DNA from: Ifrita kowaldi
Taxonomy: Eukaryota > Chordata > Aves > Passeriformes > Cinclosomatidae
Direction of reading: 5' to 3'
Length of the DNA stretch: 64,000 nucleotides
Assembly: GCA_013398055.1 (NCBI GenBank)
Contig: VZRS01007547.1
Span: 93,353 to 157,352 of the forward strand
The notes under the pieces are model-generated. The model saw nothing but the letters and a program-made list of their open reading frames with translations. It was not told the origin of the DNA and searched no databases. Below, one piece after another: positions 13,601 through 25,640 of this stretch (within the stretch, counting starts at the first letter, position 1; each line of letters begins with the position of its first letter). The position numbers and the translations under genes are program-made.

Positions 13601-14850
13601 GTGGTTTTCTCCTTAACTTCTGTCTCAGCCTTGGCTTTTGGATCCAGCACTAAGCACAAAAGCTGAACACCGGCTGGAGCCAGGACTTCTTGACAGCACT
13701 GCAGTAGATGGAGTCAGCAAACACTGGCTCTAGAGTGTCATTTGCAAAAATTCAAGTTTCCTTGAGAGGACTTCAGTGTTCAACCCCATTTAGAGAGTCC
13801 TTTAGAGAGAGCTGTTGCAAGGATTTTTGTGGACTTGAACCTCTCAATGTAAGAATAAGAGTGTGGATTATTCCAGTGATTAACTCTAGGGAGCTGGAAG
13901 ATGTTAGGTTCTTGGGGTCTTGACTGCTTGCGCTTGGGTTTGCCATGAGTGTGGGAGCCTAAAACTTCCTTGGCAGGATTGCTTCTGAAAAAGGCCATGC
14001 CTGTGCTTAGGTTGGCAAAAGCAACTTATGCTACCACACTTGCATTAGAACACTCCTGATCAATCTTCTGTTTGCCTGCTAAACTGGTCTTTTATTAATT
14101 CAGACTTGGGTTATTTTAGTAATGATAAGAGATCAGCAACAGTCAGGTTTCTTAGTTGCTTATTTACAATATTGTACCTAATCTTGGTTTGTTTGTTTGA
14201 TTGTTTGAGGGTTTTTTTCAGATATTTTTGTTTTAAATACATGAAAACCCAGACAACCAGAGAACCTTTCTTTGCTTGCATACCTGACCAAACACCTTGA
14301 CACATCAGTCTGTTTTATCAGTAATGCTCCCAAAGGTCTGACTCCTAAGGCTTGCTCCTTCTAATACTGGCGTTGGGTTCTTTCATCCATCTCAGCTATT
14401 TCTCCTTACATCACTACTCAGCAGCATCCCTTCATGTCTGTGTGGAGTCATATATACATATATACCTTGTGTTTCAGACCTGGAACTGGGTTTTTTAGAT
14501 TAACTGCTTCTATAAAGAGAGGCAATGTTTTCCTTTTATTTTCTTGAAGAGAAGTTTTGAGACTAATAGTGCCAAAAGTCTTCAACCAAACCTGCAAAGA
14601 AAAATATTTCTATTTTCTCTTTACAAAACATGTGTAGAAGACAAATCTTAGGATCTCAAAGGGTTTGGCCATGCCTAATTTAAACATTATCTTCGTTGAT
14701 GTTAACAGTTCCTATGAGTTGAGGTGTTTGAACTAGCAATCCTGAACACAGTGAAGTTAGTACAACCTGGGGAATGCTGGGAAGGCTGCACTAGGAGTAA
14801 GATTGCCTCATGGCTGTGTGAAGACAGGTAAAGTGTCCTGTGTAAATACT
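10601..14850. other. non-coding block
   Basis: No gene or recognisable transposon. A moderately GC-rich interval lies at about 12680-13280, with overlapping open frames on both strands that I judge to be shadows of composition. There is a short TTTG-type simple repeat near 14185-14208 and an ATATAC run near 14450-14465. Confidence 0.5.
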
Positions 14851-14854
14851 ACAT

Positions 14855-14946
14855 CTCTGTGGGTTCTCAGTCAGTGAAATGAGGAAACGATACTTATTTT
14901 ATTTATCAAGTACTTTGAAGTCCTTAGATAAAAGGAGAGCTTTCAA
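14855..14946 (+). mobile_element. ancient L3/MIR-type 3' fragment
   Basis: The segment follows the order of the old amniote CR1-L3/MIR-family tail: a (T)CAGT..GTGAAATGAGGAAAC block, a T/A-rich stretch, then AAGTACTTTGAAGTCCTTAGA followed by TAAAAGG. The family version is close to AAGCACTTTGAGATCCT..GATGAAAGG. It is diverged but collinear, so I regard it as an old fossil. The exact family (L3, MIR3 or a related SINE) cannot be set without alignment. Confidence 0.5.
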
Positions 14947-14960
14947 TGTCTTGAAAGTCC

Positions 14961-17900
14961 TGAATAGATCGGTTCCTACCTTCATCTAAGTGCTGTTCAG
15001 AACCTCAAATACTGTATTTCCTCACCTAGAGTGAGCAATTCAATCCAATCTGCTCAGGGCATCCCTAAACACACAGACAGAACTAAGCTTTAAAAAAAAA
15101 AAAATCCATAACTTGTGATGTATGTCCACCTCGTTAAAAGAAAAAGGAAAAAAAAAAGGTTACCTATTCTTTAATGTAGGGATCTAATGAGGAAGAGCAA
15201 GGCTCAGTTGCTTTTTCTCCTTCTACCTTTTAGGCAAATTCCGACTATCAGATTATCAAAGTCCTTTCTGGGGACACTCGCTTCATTTTATATTCAAATT
15301 TAAAATTAAGTAGGTTGGCTCTGGGTCTGGATGTCTCTGTGGATCTTGCATTAAGTGATTCAACTAAACCTGCCTGGAAAGCACGTCACAGTGAGGAACA
15401 TGCCATTCTTCTCTTATATTCCTACCAGCACATATAAAAGCAGGAAGGTAGATGGCTCTGTGGCTCTTGGATGCAAATTAAACGAACCAACAATGTTCCA
15501 AATCATGGTCATATCTCTCATACTGAACTCATAAAAAGAGATTACAAAAGGCAAAGTGTAGTGAAGTCCTTTGGTTTGACATTCTCAGCTGCAAAACAGA
15601 ATAATAGTTTTCTACCTATTTAATATGTAAATATCTTTCTTACATTAGATTTGTCTTCACGAACTGCCACAGTGAAGAAAGACTTTTAAAAAGTAGATAT
15701 TATGAGGATAAGTAGGTGAATTATGGAGAAAAAAAATAGAAGATTAAGAACAGCTACTAGTCACTAACATGTGGAGATGTATTAACGCACTCACTTTTTT
15801 CTACTACATATTAGTCCCTTATTAGCATGTTTTACTTGTCACAGTCTTATTTCCAAATTACAACATTAATAAGTTAAAATTATATATTGGAGATATTTTA
15901 ATATTTGAGATATTTTAAAAGGTGAGACGAATTTAAAAATGCTGTCACATATAGCAAAACAACTACAACATATAAATGGTAACTAATGAAAACATGTATT
16001 TCATGAATATATATGTTCCATAAGTATTTTGGATGTTTAATACGCAACTACTTTGACAGAAAATTTCATCAAAGGATAGTCAGATAGGCTGACTTTCTTT
16101 TAAGTGTAGCATGGTAGAAGGAGAAGAACTGAAGTATTCACTATTTTTAGAAATTACTGAGTTTCTCAGTTCCTGTTCATGTAATTCACTTAACGACATT
16201 AAGCAAGAAATTACTCTGCCATTGGCAGCAAAATCTCTACAAAATCTGTAACAGGTATTTATCTCCAAACCCCTTCAATTAAAACTAACATAACTGAAAC
16301 ATAATTTGAAAGACTTTTTTTCTTCTCCATAACATTTATAATGTTTAAACACATACATGCAAATAACTTCAGTTTATGGGCAATTTTTTCAGATACTCTT
16401 AAGATAGCTGAGCAGCCTTAGATTTTGAATGCCTTTTAGTTGAGGCAATCAACAGCTGGCTGCCCAAACTTTGTATGGCCATCACTAGGGCTGGTCTTGG
16501 TTGCAGACAAATGTATGATAACCCTCAGTAGCCTCCCTCCCCCATGTGTTTAGACATAGCTTCTGCTTTCACTGTAAAAACTATTAAATATATCACAGAT
16601 CTTCTCAGGAGTCCTGAAATTGTATATGGCAAGATTTAGGTAACAGAGTGTATGACAACAGGATAGTAGGTTCTGTGTCATTCAGTGTTTCTGTTTCCTG
16701 GAAGTACGGTTAATCTGAAATATTCAGCGGCTGCTCGGCCATTAAAAAGGCAGATCCCCAGCCATGGGCTCATGGAAGTTTTACAAGGGTCCTGCCCTTC
16801 ACCGTATGTGTGTAAGGTGACAACTAAGTTCTCCTTGCCTTTCCCATAAAACCTGCCCATCTAGGTCAGGATGGCCTGCTCAGGTGAGGAAGAGTTTATT
16901 TCAGTGCAAGTATTGGAAGCAGGAATCCATCTTACCCGTCTTAAATGTGCTCTGCTGAGACATCACGTGCAGCAGATTGGTACAAGTGATATGCCATAAA
17001 GATTGCAAAGAATACTCTGCCAATATTTAAACTTAAAATCCTCTCTTCCTAAAATGCATCTTTATATCATGTATGCCTCAGGTAAAAACGCTACAGACGT
17101 TTACTGTGCACAAATGGAACTAGAAATATTGTGAATCAAAGTGTTTCATGTTTGTATTTTATTTTACATGTTTAGATTTTAAAATTTTCTGAAGTGTTTA
17201 ATAGGCAGGAAAGCTATCTTACAACTTTGACCAGACTGTGCACCTAATAAATATATTTTAACATGCCCATCCTTTCTGAAATTTATCTCTACATCCATGC
17301 ATGCTCCTTTAAACCCTTCATGGTGGCCAAACATGTATCTCAGTATCAGAACATTTGCAGCTGCTTCCTGGCTCTTTTTAGTGCACTGCAGTGACCTGCT
17401 TTTCTCTTGCTTTCTCATTGGCAAAGCTCATGTCGAAAAGTGACCTGATCCTTGTGGCAGTTTTCACCAGGACCAGTGTACCATTTCAGGGTTGAGTCAA
17501 TCCCTGGTTTTTGCCCTCTGATAATCTGTGCCTCTAACAGAAGTTATCTAAGGGAATTTGCTTTGGGCTTTCTAGCTGAGGTTTGTAGTGATATTTACCA
17601 AGAAATTCAGAAAACTGATAAGGAAAGGAAAAAAAAAAAAAAAGGACTTCTTCATTGGCATATGTTTAAAAAAGCAAAAAGAATCTGTCTCTGCATTCCT
17701 CAATTTCCACACTCAGAGCTTTCAGTTTCATGGCAATCTTAGTCCATTTCATGCTGGAGATCTGTCAAACTGAGAGCCAAGGAAAAAGGAAGGATTTCTT
17801 AGTGAACAGAGGTTAGCAATATTATTATATACCGAAAATAAAATCATCCTCATTTTTAGAGATCAAAGTAAACCCAAGATATATATTTTTTCATGTTTTT

Positions 17901-19345
17901 TCTCCACATTTACTCAAAGCAGCCAGGTGGATTTGAGGGTCAGTGAAATAACAGAGGAGGACCTGTCCAAACCTAATTCATTCATTTCCTGGTAATGCTG
18001 GTAGGAAAAAACCTTGGAGATCACTTCTGTGCTGTAGAGGAGGTGGAGCTCAGCTGCTCATGCTTATTAACAACTGAAATGAAGCAAATAATTTCCATAA
18101 GCAATCTCTTGGGAAAATGTTGCCTGTTGGGTCTGTTTGTGAAGTGTCTGAGAAGATCATTCAATTCTTGGATTTCTCCATTCCTTTTGAATATTTGGTT
18201 ACTTCCTAATTTAGTTAATCTTGGTGTGGGACCATTCACAAACACTTAACTGCATGTTCTTGAAATAAGTACTATGCATTGTTTTGGTTTTCTGCATAGG
18301 TGACGTTGTACTCTTTAATTTTTTTCAGCTACAACTTAAATAGAAAGTTGCAAGAGTTACATCTCACATTGCAATTTTAAAGCTGACTTTGTAGAACTAG
18401 TGCAGCAGTTCATCTCCAAAGCCTGCACTTCATAAATATGTATGTCAGTAAGTGCTGTGTTCTTGAACATTCCTGGGAAGGAAATAAAAGTTTGGTGAGA
18501 GTGAAGTCAAACTAAAATTAGTTTGGAACTCTAATATGAATATTTATAAACTATTAATAAATTTATAATTTTTTTCCCAGTATTTGGGTAAAATTGTGCT
18601 CCCGTAATATTCTTCTGTTTTTCCAAAATACACTTTTCTAACTGGGAAAGTTAAGCACGTGCCTGACCTATACAGTATAGAAAAAACCTGAAATGCCCAC
18701 GTGGGCACTGGATGTGATTGAAAGAAGAGGTGACTGCTCTGTCCAGAACCACTTTCTCTAATTTGCTGGGTGTCCCCTGATGGAGCTATTCACGAAGTTC
18801 AGAACAGCCCATATAATACAGCATCATACAGTACTATGTGTCTATAACATTTTCATCACTTGCCTTGTGGTCGATGTTGGGGCCTCAATCCTATGAACTC
18901 GTGCTCACTCACCTGGGGAGAGCAGGATCTCTTATCACTTCCTTTGCTGTGCTGAGCAAAGCTTTAACATTCTAAGGGCACAGGAGCTACTTTAAAATAA
19001 AGAGCATATATAAATCACTGTGTTATGCACATTAGTAGGGCTCTTCTTGTCTGTTTCTTTCAAATTTTCTTTTTATTACTATTTTTACTTCCAGCATGTT
19101 CCATCCAGTTTCACACCACTATTGTGCTGTATTTTTTTTTCTTAACTCATTTGTATATTGGTCATATCCCTTGCACTTTCACTTTATTTTTGTTAAGCAA
19201 AAACAACTCTTCTTCTTTAACAATTTCTTTTGCTTTGCTTCCTTTTTTCTTCTTCCAGGCTAATCTTGGCACTCTGTACTGCTCTCTTTGCCCTTTAATG
19301 CCATCTGTGTCTTCTCTCCATTGCCTCTCCACAAATCTTCATTTA
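14961..19345. other. non-coding block
   Basis: AT-rich, with a 15-16-base A run at about 17629-17643 and further A runs at 15097 and 15152. I recognise no CR1 end, LTR or exon. Open frames are short and overlapping. Confidence 0.55.
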
Positions 19346-19349
19346 TACT

Positions 19350-19490
19350 ATAATTCATAAATAATGCTTACCATTTACATATCCTTTTACAAATATTAAT
19401 TAATTAGTGCTCATGTACTTACTTGCAGAGAGCAAGCACATTGTCTTCACTTGACAGATGGGGAAACAACAGCTGAGAGCACACTGTCTG
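19350..19490 (-). mobile_element. ancient L3/MIR-type 3' fragment, antisense
   Basis: In plus orientation the sequence runs CTTTTACAAATATTAATTAA, then AGTGCTCATGTACTTACTTG, then CACTTGACAGATGGGGAAAC and CAGCTGAGAGC. These blocks are in the order of the reverse complement of the L3/MIR-type tail: CTTTACAAA-ATTAATTAAT-CCTCAC, then TTTACAGATGGGGAAACTGAGGC. The match is collinear over about 130 bases and much diverged. It is in the opposite orientation to the fragment at 14.9 kb. Confidence 0.55.
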
Positions 19491-20640
19491 CCCCCTTCTT
19501 TCATGGTGCCTAACACATGGGGTCTCTTGCTATATTTGGTTTATAGACATTAATGTAACAAATATTAACTGCAGCAATAAGTGATTTAATCAGAACAGAA
19601 ATTGAATTGGAATGCAACAGAGGTGTTCCTACACTTATATTTGATTTTAATTCCAACAGAGCACCTAACCCAGAGCATTGCTCTCCGAATACTATTATGA
19701 AGGTACTTCAGTGTTCTCCATCACTGTAACAGCTGGACACCTCAAGATGTTTCAAAGGAGAAAACTGCCCTCCAGAGCAGAGAAGGAAAACACTACAGAT
19801 TTTCAATTTTTGAGGAAAAAACCACCCTCTCTCCACTCTCCAGGAGGGAAAAACCCCAAAAGCAAACCATCAAAGTACCTAAAACCTGGCTTTGATAAGC
19901 TTTTTGCCTTAAATATTGTTTTTCAGTTTCTAGGGTCAAATATAATACGAAGGGCTGGAAATTTTATTTTTAAAAGGATTTTTATGATTAGCCTTATTAC
20001 ATTTAGTGTCCAGAACCAGGGAGCTGCTTTATCAGGTTTCCCTGAACCCCAAAGGCCCATAGTATTTGCAAGAGTACATGTCTAAATATTGGACATTACT
20101 GAATCTATTTGACTAAGTTACTACCAGTAGCACAGCAGCTGCTGTACCGTTTTCTAACCTAACATGTGTTTGCCACCCATATTATCAGATTTACACAGAG
20201 GTTGTTGTTGCCAAAAGCAGAAGAGAGGTAAATTCCAACACTGTGACCCTTTGCAATCAAGAAACCTGCATTTATTCCAGTGCCTCTCCATGGAATCCAA
20301 GGGAATGGCTCCCAATGAACCCAGAAATTCATCCACAAGAACAGATATAGATTCAGTCTTACAGATAATGACGTCTCTGTGTGAAAAACAGTGAGCCACT
20401 GCACCAAAGAGAAATTTGTGGAAAGAATGTTTTGGAAAAAAAATTAAGATAAGAAAGTAATAACATTCCAGGTAACCTAAAAAATGGGAATTCACATGTC
20501 TTAATATATTTAAATATGTGTGTGCCTACAAACATGCACACAGTCCTCCTGTATCCTTCACATTAACGCTGTTGGGAATTTTCCTGGAAGTGAGCTCAGC
20601 GTCAAAGTCAAGCATCCAGAACGAGCTGCACTGGTACACT
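19491..20640. other. non-coding block next to the CpG island
   Basis: It contains a 135-codon plus-strand open frame (19678-20085) with no recognisable domain. The composition is rich in Lys, Phe and Ser, and there is no obvious homologue, so I treat it as chance. If the minus-strand exon at 20.7 kb is real, this stretch would be the start of its first intron. Confidence 0.4.
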
Positions 20641-20652
20641 GGACAGCGGTGA

Positions 20653-20802
20653 CTAACATAATTCTCCTTCCGTGTAGCTCTTAACCCGATGTCCCCAGCT
20701 GGTGTCCCCGCCCCACGGGAGCAGTGATTTAGGCAAAGGTGCAGCAAAGCAAAGCAGGGCGGAGAAGAGCAAAGGCAGCAGCTGGAGCACCAGAGAGATC
20801 AT
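20653..20802 (-). CDS. candidate first coding exon with secretory signal peptide, gene unidentified
   Basis: On the minus strand an ATG at 20802-20800, with G at -3, sits at the lower-coordinate edge of a CpG island and opens a 49-codon frame. The first ~21 residues form a textbook signal peptide: a short start (MISLVL), a Leu/Phe-rich core (QLLPLLFSALLCF) and small residues (Ala20, Ala21) for cleavage. A Pro/Ser/Gly-rich stretch follows. A possible 5' splice site GG|GTTAAG lies at 20685-20684, interrupting the codon series ...W-G-H-R|V-K, so the exon may end at 20686 and the remaining codons to the TGA or TAA-type stop near 20653 would be intron. The product would enter the secretory pathway. 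Downstream exons should lie at lower coordinates, possibly outside the window. I do not recognise the family. A chance signal-like frame remains possible. Confidence 0.4.
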   Translation of the reverse strand: MISLVLQLLPLLFSALLCFAAPLPKSLLPWGGDTSWGHRVKSYTEGELC

Positions 20803-20809
20803 GGCAGTT

Positions 20810-21260
20810 TTGGGGAATATTTTGCAAAAGGGGCGGGCACCAGTTTTAACTGGAGACCCGCGGCAGTGAAAAATCCACGGATGCGGGCCCGGTTTTCCTC
20901 TTTTCTCTCGCGGAGCTTCCCGAAGCAGCTCCCACTGGAGGGGAGAGGAGGAGGAGAGTCCCCGGGCAGGGCGGCGGTGGCCGTGCCCCAGGCGCCATCT
21001 CGTGGGTGCCGGGGGAACTGCCGCCGCTGCTCCGGGACGGGGAGGGGAGCCTGCCCCGATGCTTTGGCTGCTTGTGGAGCTGCCCGGCACGTGCAGGGGA
21101 AATGCCTTCCCGCAGGTCCAAAAAATTCACTTAAATCCTCGTTTCTACCAGGCGTCCCCGCTTCCTGGCATTGCCTCTGCTCTGCTGGCTGCGGAACAGA
21201 GCCCACGGCGCTCACCTCGGCGGCGGTTCCCTGCTCAAGGGCGGTGTTGAGTGTCAGAGC
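20810..21260. promoter_or_regulatory. CpG island / probable promoter (minus-strand transcription favoured)
   Basis: CpG dinucleotides and G+C rise sharply against AT-rich flanks, with clusters such as GGGCGGCGGTGG, GCCGCCGCTG and CTCGGCGGCGG. In vertebrates this marks a promoter or 5' exon. The signal-peptide ATG just beyond its lower edge suggests transcription to the left, with this segment holding the 5' UTR. A TATA-like AATATATG (minus strand, about 21354-21366) and an inverted CCAAT (21402-21406) lie upstream in that orientation but are weak evidence. Open frames in several phases here are composition artefacts. Confidence 0.65.
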
Positions 21261-24200
21261 CGAAGCAGTGATATGAGAAATGTTCCTGCACCGACAGACC
21301 TTGGGACTGCCTGCGTGCCTGCCAAAGACTAGAAAAACCGGCTTTGTCTCATGACACATATATTAGCCTACAAAAGAAACCTGAGAGACAGAGATCTCGC
21401 GCCAATGAGTGATATTTTCCTCTTTGCAAGATAGTGTTTGCAATAACTGTACATCTTCCAGGTCAAAGCATGTTGTGCCTAGCTGGGTTGAAGAAACTTA
21501 GCAGGAGTCTGTGTCTGTGAGTGTGGATGTGCTTGAAGAATTTATTAGTCAGTGGGCTTTTTCATTGTAAACAAAAGGGGATTTTGATTCTGTATTTAAA
21601 TAATCCCCAGCTGCAACCAGACCCCATGTACAATCTTACCTGTGCTAACTGTATAGTTAATGGATCATTCAGTTCTTAAAGTATAGGTTTTTCATTAATG
21701 TCTTGAGTCTTCTGATTTCATCTGTTCAATGCTGATGTGATGATCCACGGCGCAATATTCGGCTCAGGTGATTTAACAAACCTACCAGAAGGCTGTTCCA
21801 GGGATTTTGATACCTCAGCTAACTTGAACATTCCAGTACCTTTCTATGTTGTTTATGGAAGCCTTAGGTTTACACTTCTTTCTAAAGCCATTTCTTTTAG
21901 CATTCCTGAGTACAGTTTTCTGGCCCCAAAGATAAGGAGACTTTGTGTTGATTAATGTCCTCCCCAGTGAATGAGGGGAAAAAATGCATAGTACATTAAA
22001 TGAACTAAAATATGAATTCAATAACCTCCTTCTTTCAAAATAGAAAATTATTCTCCTGTTTTATTCCTCTTTGTTGGTATTAGTAACTTGGATTTACTAT
22101 CTTTTCCTAGTGCCTTTAGATTCCCTCTTCAGTTAACTTCCTGACTTCTGATTTGCACTTCATCCATTTTCCTTTGTATTATAACCAGCTTGATAAATTA
22201 GATTGGAAGGTTTGCAACAGTTTTTTCAGCCTTTTTGTGAACTGTAGAGAGTGCCACTTGCAATTCTTCTGCTAGTAAGAAAGAGGAAAAACAGAGTCTT
22301 ACAAAAATACACAAAAATTACAAAAGAATAAAAAAGTTGTTTTAAAACTTGCAAATGTTTGACAGGAATTTTGGGTTAGAGCTAGTTGACATACCCTTAA
22401 ATCAAAACATGAGCTGAGGATACAGGATATTTGTGGGTTGAGAATGTGTACTTGGGAGCTGGGAGGACCCTGTCAAGAGATTTCCTTCTGACATTTACGT
22501 TCTTGGTAAGCTGTATAAACACATAGATGACAACTAACTGTGGCCTATCAACCAGTGGTGTCTCCCAGATAACTGGTTGATCTCTAGAGTTTATTTCCAC
22601 CAGCTGGAGCGACACAACAGACAGCTGCACATATATTAAATACTTTCCTCGTATTACTTTTCCATGTGAGCCACTACTGCAATTGTCACAGGGATGTTAC
22701 TCACTCATTAATGGGAAAGGAGCTTGCCCACAAAATGTCAAGAGGGGAGAAAGCCACCTTGGAAAGCTGCATCTGTTAAGTTGTGGTCTCCGCTATGAAA
22801 GCACTTGAAAACTTCTCAGCTATGGAGTTTGATATGTGCCATAATTATCAAAGAAAGAAACAGCAAGGAGAAAGTTTTACCTAAAGCATGAGCAAAGGAG
22901 AAGAAGGAATGTTAATCTTTTTCTCTCAAGTTGTGTTGAATTACAGCATAAAATGCTGACTCTTGATATTTGTGAGTAACTTTACTCACATGGAAAGCCT
23001 TTGACTTCTGTGAGGTGATTCTCTATTACTTGTTCTCCTCTTGTCCCTCCCATCTACTCTCAGTGTTTAGACAGTATTTCAGCAGCAGTTGTTTGACAGA
23101 AGAGATCAGGACCAGACCTAAAGGATCCATTGATGTCTGAGGGCTTTATGGCTAATCAATTTCTCATTGTTATTTAACAGCATACTTTGTGACTGACCTT
23201 TTTTTTTTCAAAAAAATTTCAGCTGGGCAAACAGAAGATGTCAAATGAAGTATCCAAAACAAATTATTTCCTTTTCTTCACTAAAAAAAGAAATTGAGAT
23301 TTCCAGGGAGTTCCAGTGCAAACACAGGAAGGAGCAGCGTGTTCCTCTCAGGAGTAAATTGCTATGCATTGTGAGTAAAAGTAGGAGAATTTTACTACGT
23401 ATTAATAAGCTGATAACATGCAATGTACATAAATATCTGTATTCATGCATAGATCCTGATTCACTCCTATGACCAGAAAGTTCATGTATACAGTACAGAC
23501 GACACTGAAAGCTACAGGCACAATATAAATTAGTTATTGTATAGACTCACATATATTCTTTTCTCTTCTGGCAGCCCCATGGGAGTCAATGTTAAGAAAA
23601 ACTGTAGCTAAGTGTTTATACCATTATAAGCTTAACATCCTTATGGCTTTCATGAATACCAAATGAGCTTAAGAGCAGTGGAAGCAGGGCACTGTCAGAT
23701 TCTTGTTTTGCTGGTGCAGCTGCTGACAGAAAGGATTTGTACTACCCGATCCATGTGCAGATGTATGCTCTATCTTACCAAAATCATGGTCCATGTAAAT
23801 CGCTTATAAAAAGGCTTAGAAGGTACAGCTGCTACATGAATACACGAAATCATTACCTAATAAGAAGCTGGAAAACTGCCCTTATGATAAGGATGCTTAG
23901 GTGCTAAGTGTGCAAACTTACTGGGATTGAGAAATCATAAATTGTCCTAGATGCGGGATGAAAGAAAGGCTGTTGAGATGAAAACATCTAGTACTGTTGA
24001 ACATGCAACAAAGACTTGGTGCAATGCAAATATGGAAGTAGCATGGTAGAGGTAAGAGTGGAAATAGAGGTGAGGATGTGCTCCAAGGGAAGGCTTCTGG
24101 GGATGCCATTCACTTTGACATGGCCAGGTTGGACTTCAGCTCTTGCTCTGATTGTCCCCGTCCAAACTGTGTTAGGACCATGTCTGTGCAGTAGACTGAC

Positions 24201-25480
24201 CCACTTTTTGCCATGGAACCAAGCCTCTGATCACTCAAACAAGCCTGGTGCTAAAACTTCTTCCCTGTATCCCTGCTGGCGCTGAGGTTCTTGAAACCCT
24301 GACACTTACTTATTGAACTCAAAGACATCTTGGATAACAGCAGCAGAAACAACAAAGGCTATATTGATCAGCGGCCTCAGGGAACACTAATGAACCCACA
24401 TGACACCCTGGAGTATCTTTTTCCAGAGCTTTAGCCTTGAAGATACATTTCCTCAAAAAAGTCTGAAGAGCTCCAATGACTACCAGAGGCTCTTTCCTCT
24501 GATTTAGATGATGCTGGATTATATCCAGTGGGAGAAGTTCTCAACTCTTTTTGGGTTTTTTTTCTAATATGCAATTGCACTGTTCACTAACTTGAACATT
24601 CATGTGCTTTATACCACAAATGTCACTAGGCATTTCATACATATAAATTAAAGGACAAGTGATCTGAAATACTCTAACAGTATCATGTACTCCTAGTGAC
24701 TTAAATATCTGGCGTCTTGATGATAAAAATATATAAACACATAAAGGAATAAATAATTAAGTAAATATAAAAGAACTTAAAGACGGTGTTGGTGAAGGAA
24801 GCAAATTATATAAGAAACAACTTTGAAAAGAGTAGTCTGCTCTCTAGATAATGATTAGTGCATGTGATATGGAGGAAGATGTAGTTTGAGTATTTTCATG
24901 TAGCTTTTATCCTTTGCTTTCCGTTTCTGTTTTTCATCTTTTTGCATGGAATACTTCTCTGCCAACTTGAGCAATCTGTTCTCAGAAATTTAGTACAAAG
25001 TGGCCATCAGACTGCCCTCTTTAGCCACTGCAACAGGCACCTTCAGAAACTGGCTCATCTGACTGGTACACTTCTCAGAGGTACAGAAGAAGTTTTGGGG
25101 CATCCTTGTAACTGCCTGTTGTTTCATATCTAAAAAGAAGAATGATTTGCAAACTCTTAAGCTTCTGAGAAAAATTACGTAAGTCCTTCTTGTATTTTCT
25201 TCTTCGTAATATTTTTCTAGTGGCCATATATCCTCGTTTCATTGGTATCTAAATATGTATTTTTTCCTTCATATATGAAATTTTTTTTTCTATTTAATTT
25301 TAATTTCTGTGCAGGATTCCAGAGGTAAAATTTTTTTAATATGTGTTTCAGCATGGAAATGAAAAGTGAAGATTTATAAATGATTTTGGGAAAGAGCATG
25401 TAAAAATTCTGTACTACCTGTTGAATTATATGTAGGGGGTTTTTATATTTTTTTTATAAGGCAGGAAATCTTGAACATAT
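21261..25480. other. non-coding block
   Basis: AT-rich upstream flank of the CpG island. It includes an A-rich simple stretch near 22300-22340 and AT-rich runs near 24720-24780. I recognise no exon, CR1 end or LTR. The segment 24016-24285 has an 89-codon open frame without recognisable features. Confidence 0.5.
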
Positions 25481-25489
25481 GCCAGGTGT

Positions 25490-25640
25490 GCCAGGGCACT
25501 GACACGGGGCCTGTTGCAGGGCAGCAGAGTGTTTGGCTGTGAGTGCCCAGGGACACAGGCAGCCTGGCAGCCCATGGAGCAGCGGGGAGCCAGCGAAGGA
25601 GCCAGCCTGGGGAGCCAGGCAAGCTGCCAGGACCTGACTG
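25490..25640. repeat. GC-rich patch with GGAGCCAG iterations
   Basis: A 150-base GC-rich island in AT-rich sequence. The octamer GGAGCCAG recurs three times with short spacing (25586, 25598 and 25611), and GCAGCCTGGCAGCCC-like wording precedes it, so the patch looks like a decayed minisatellite. It has few CpG, so I do not call it a promoter. Stop-poor frames here follow from base composition. Confidence 0.4.

Noticed and set aside
19678..20085. 135-codon plus-strand open frame
   Set aside because: No recognisable family, AT-rich codon mix, no promoter features, and it would lie in the first intron of the opposite-strand candidate gene.
20799..21359. 186-codon minus-strand open frame across the CpG island
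   Set aside because: Stop-poor because of high GC. It overlaps several other long frames on both strands and lies in a different frame from the convincing signal-peptide ATG.
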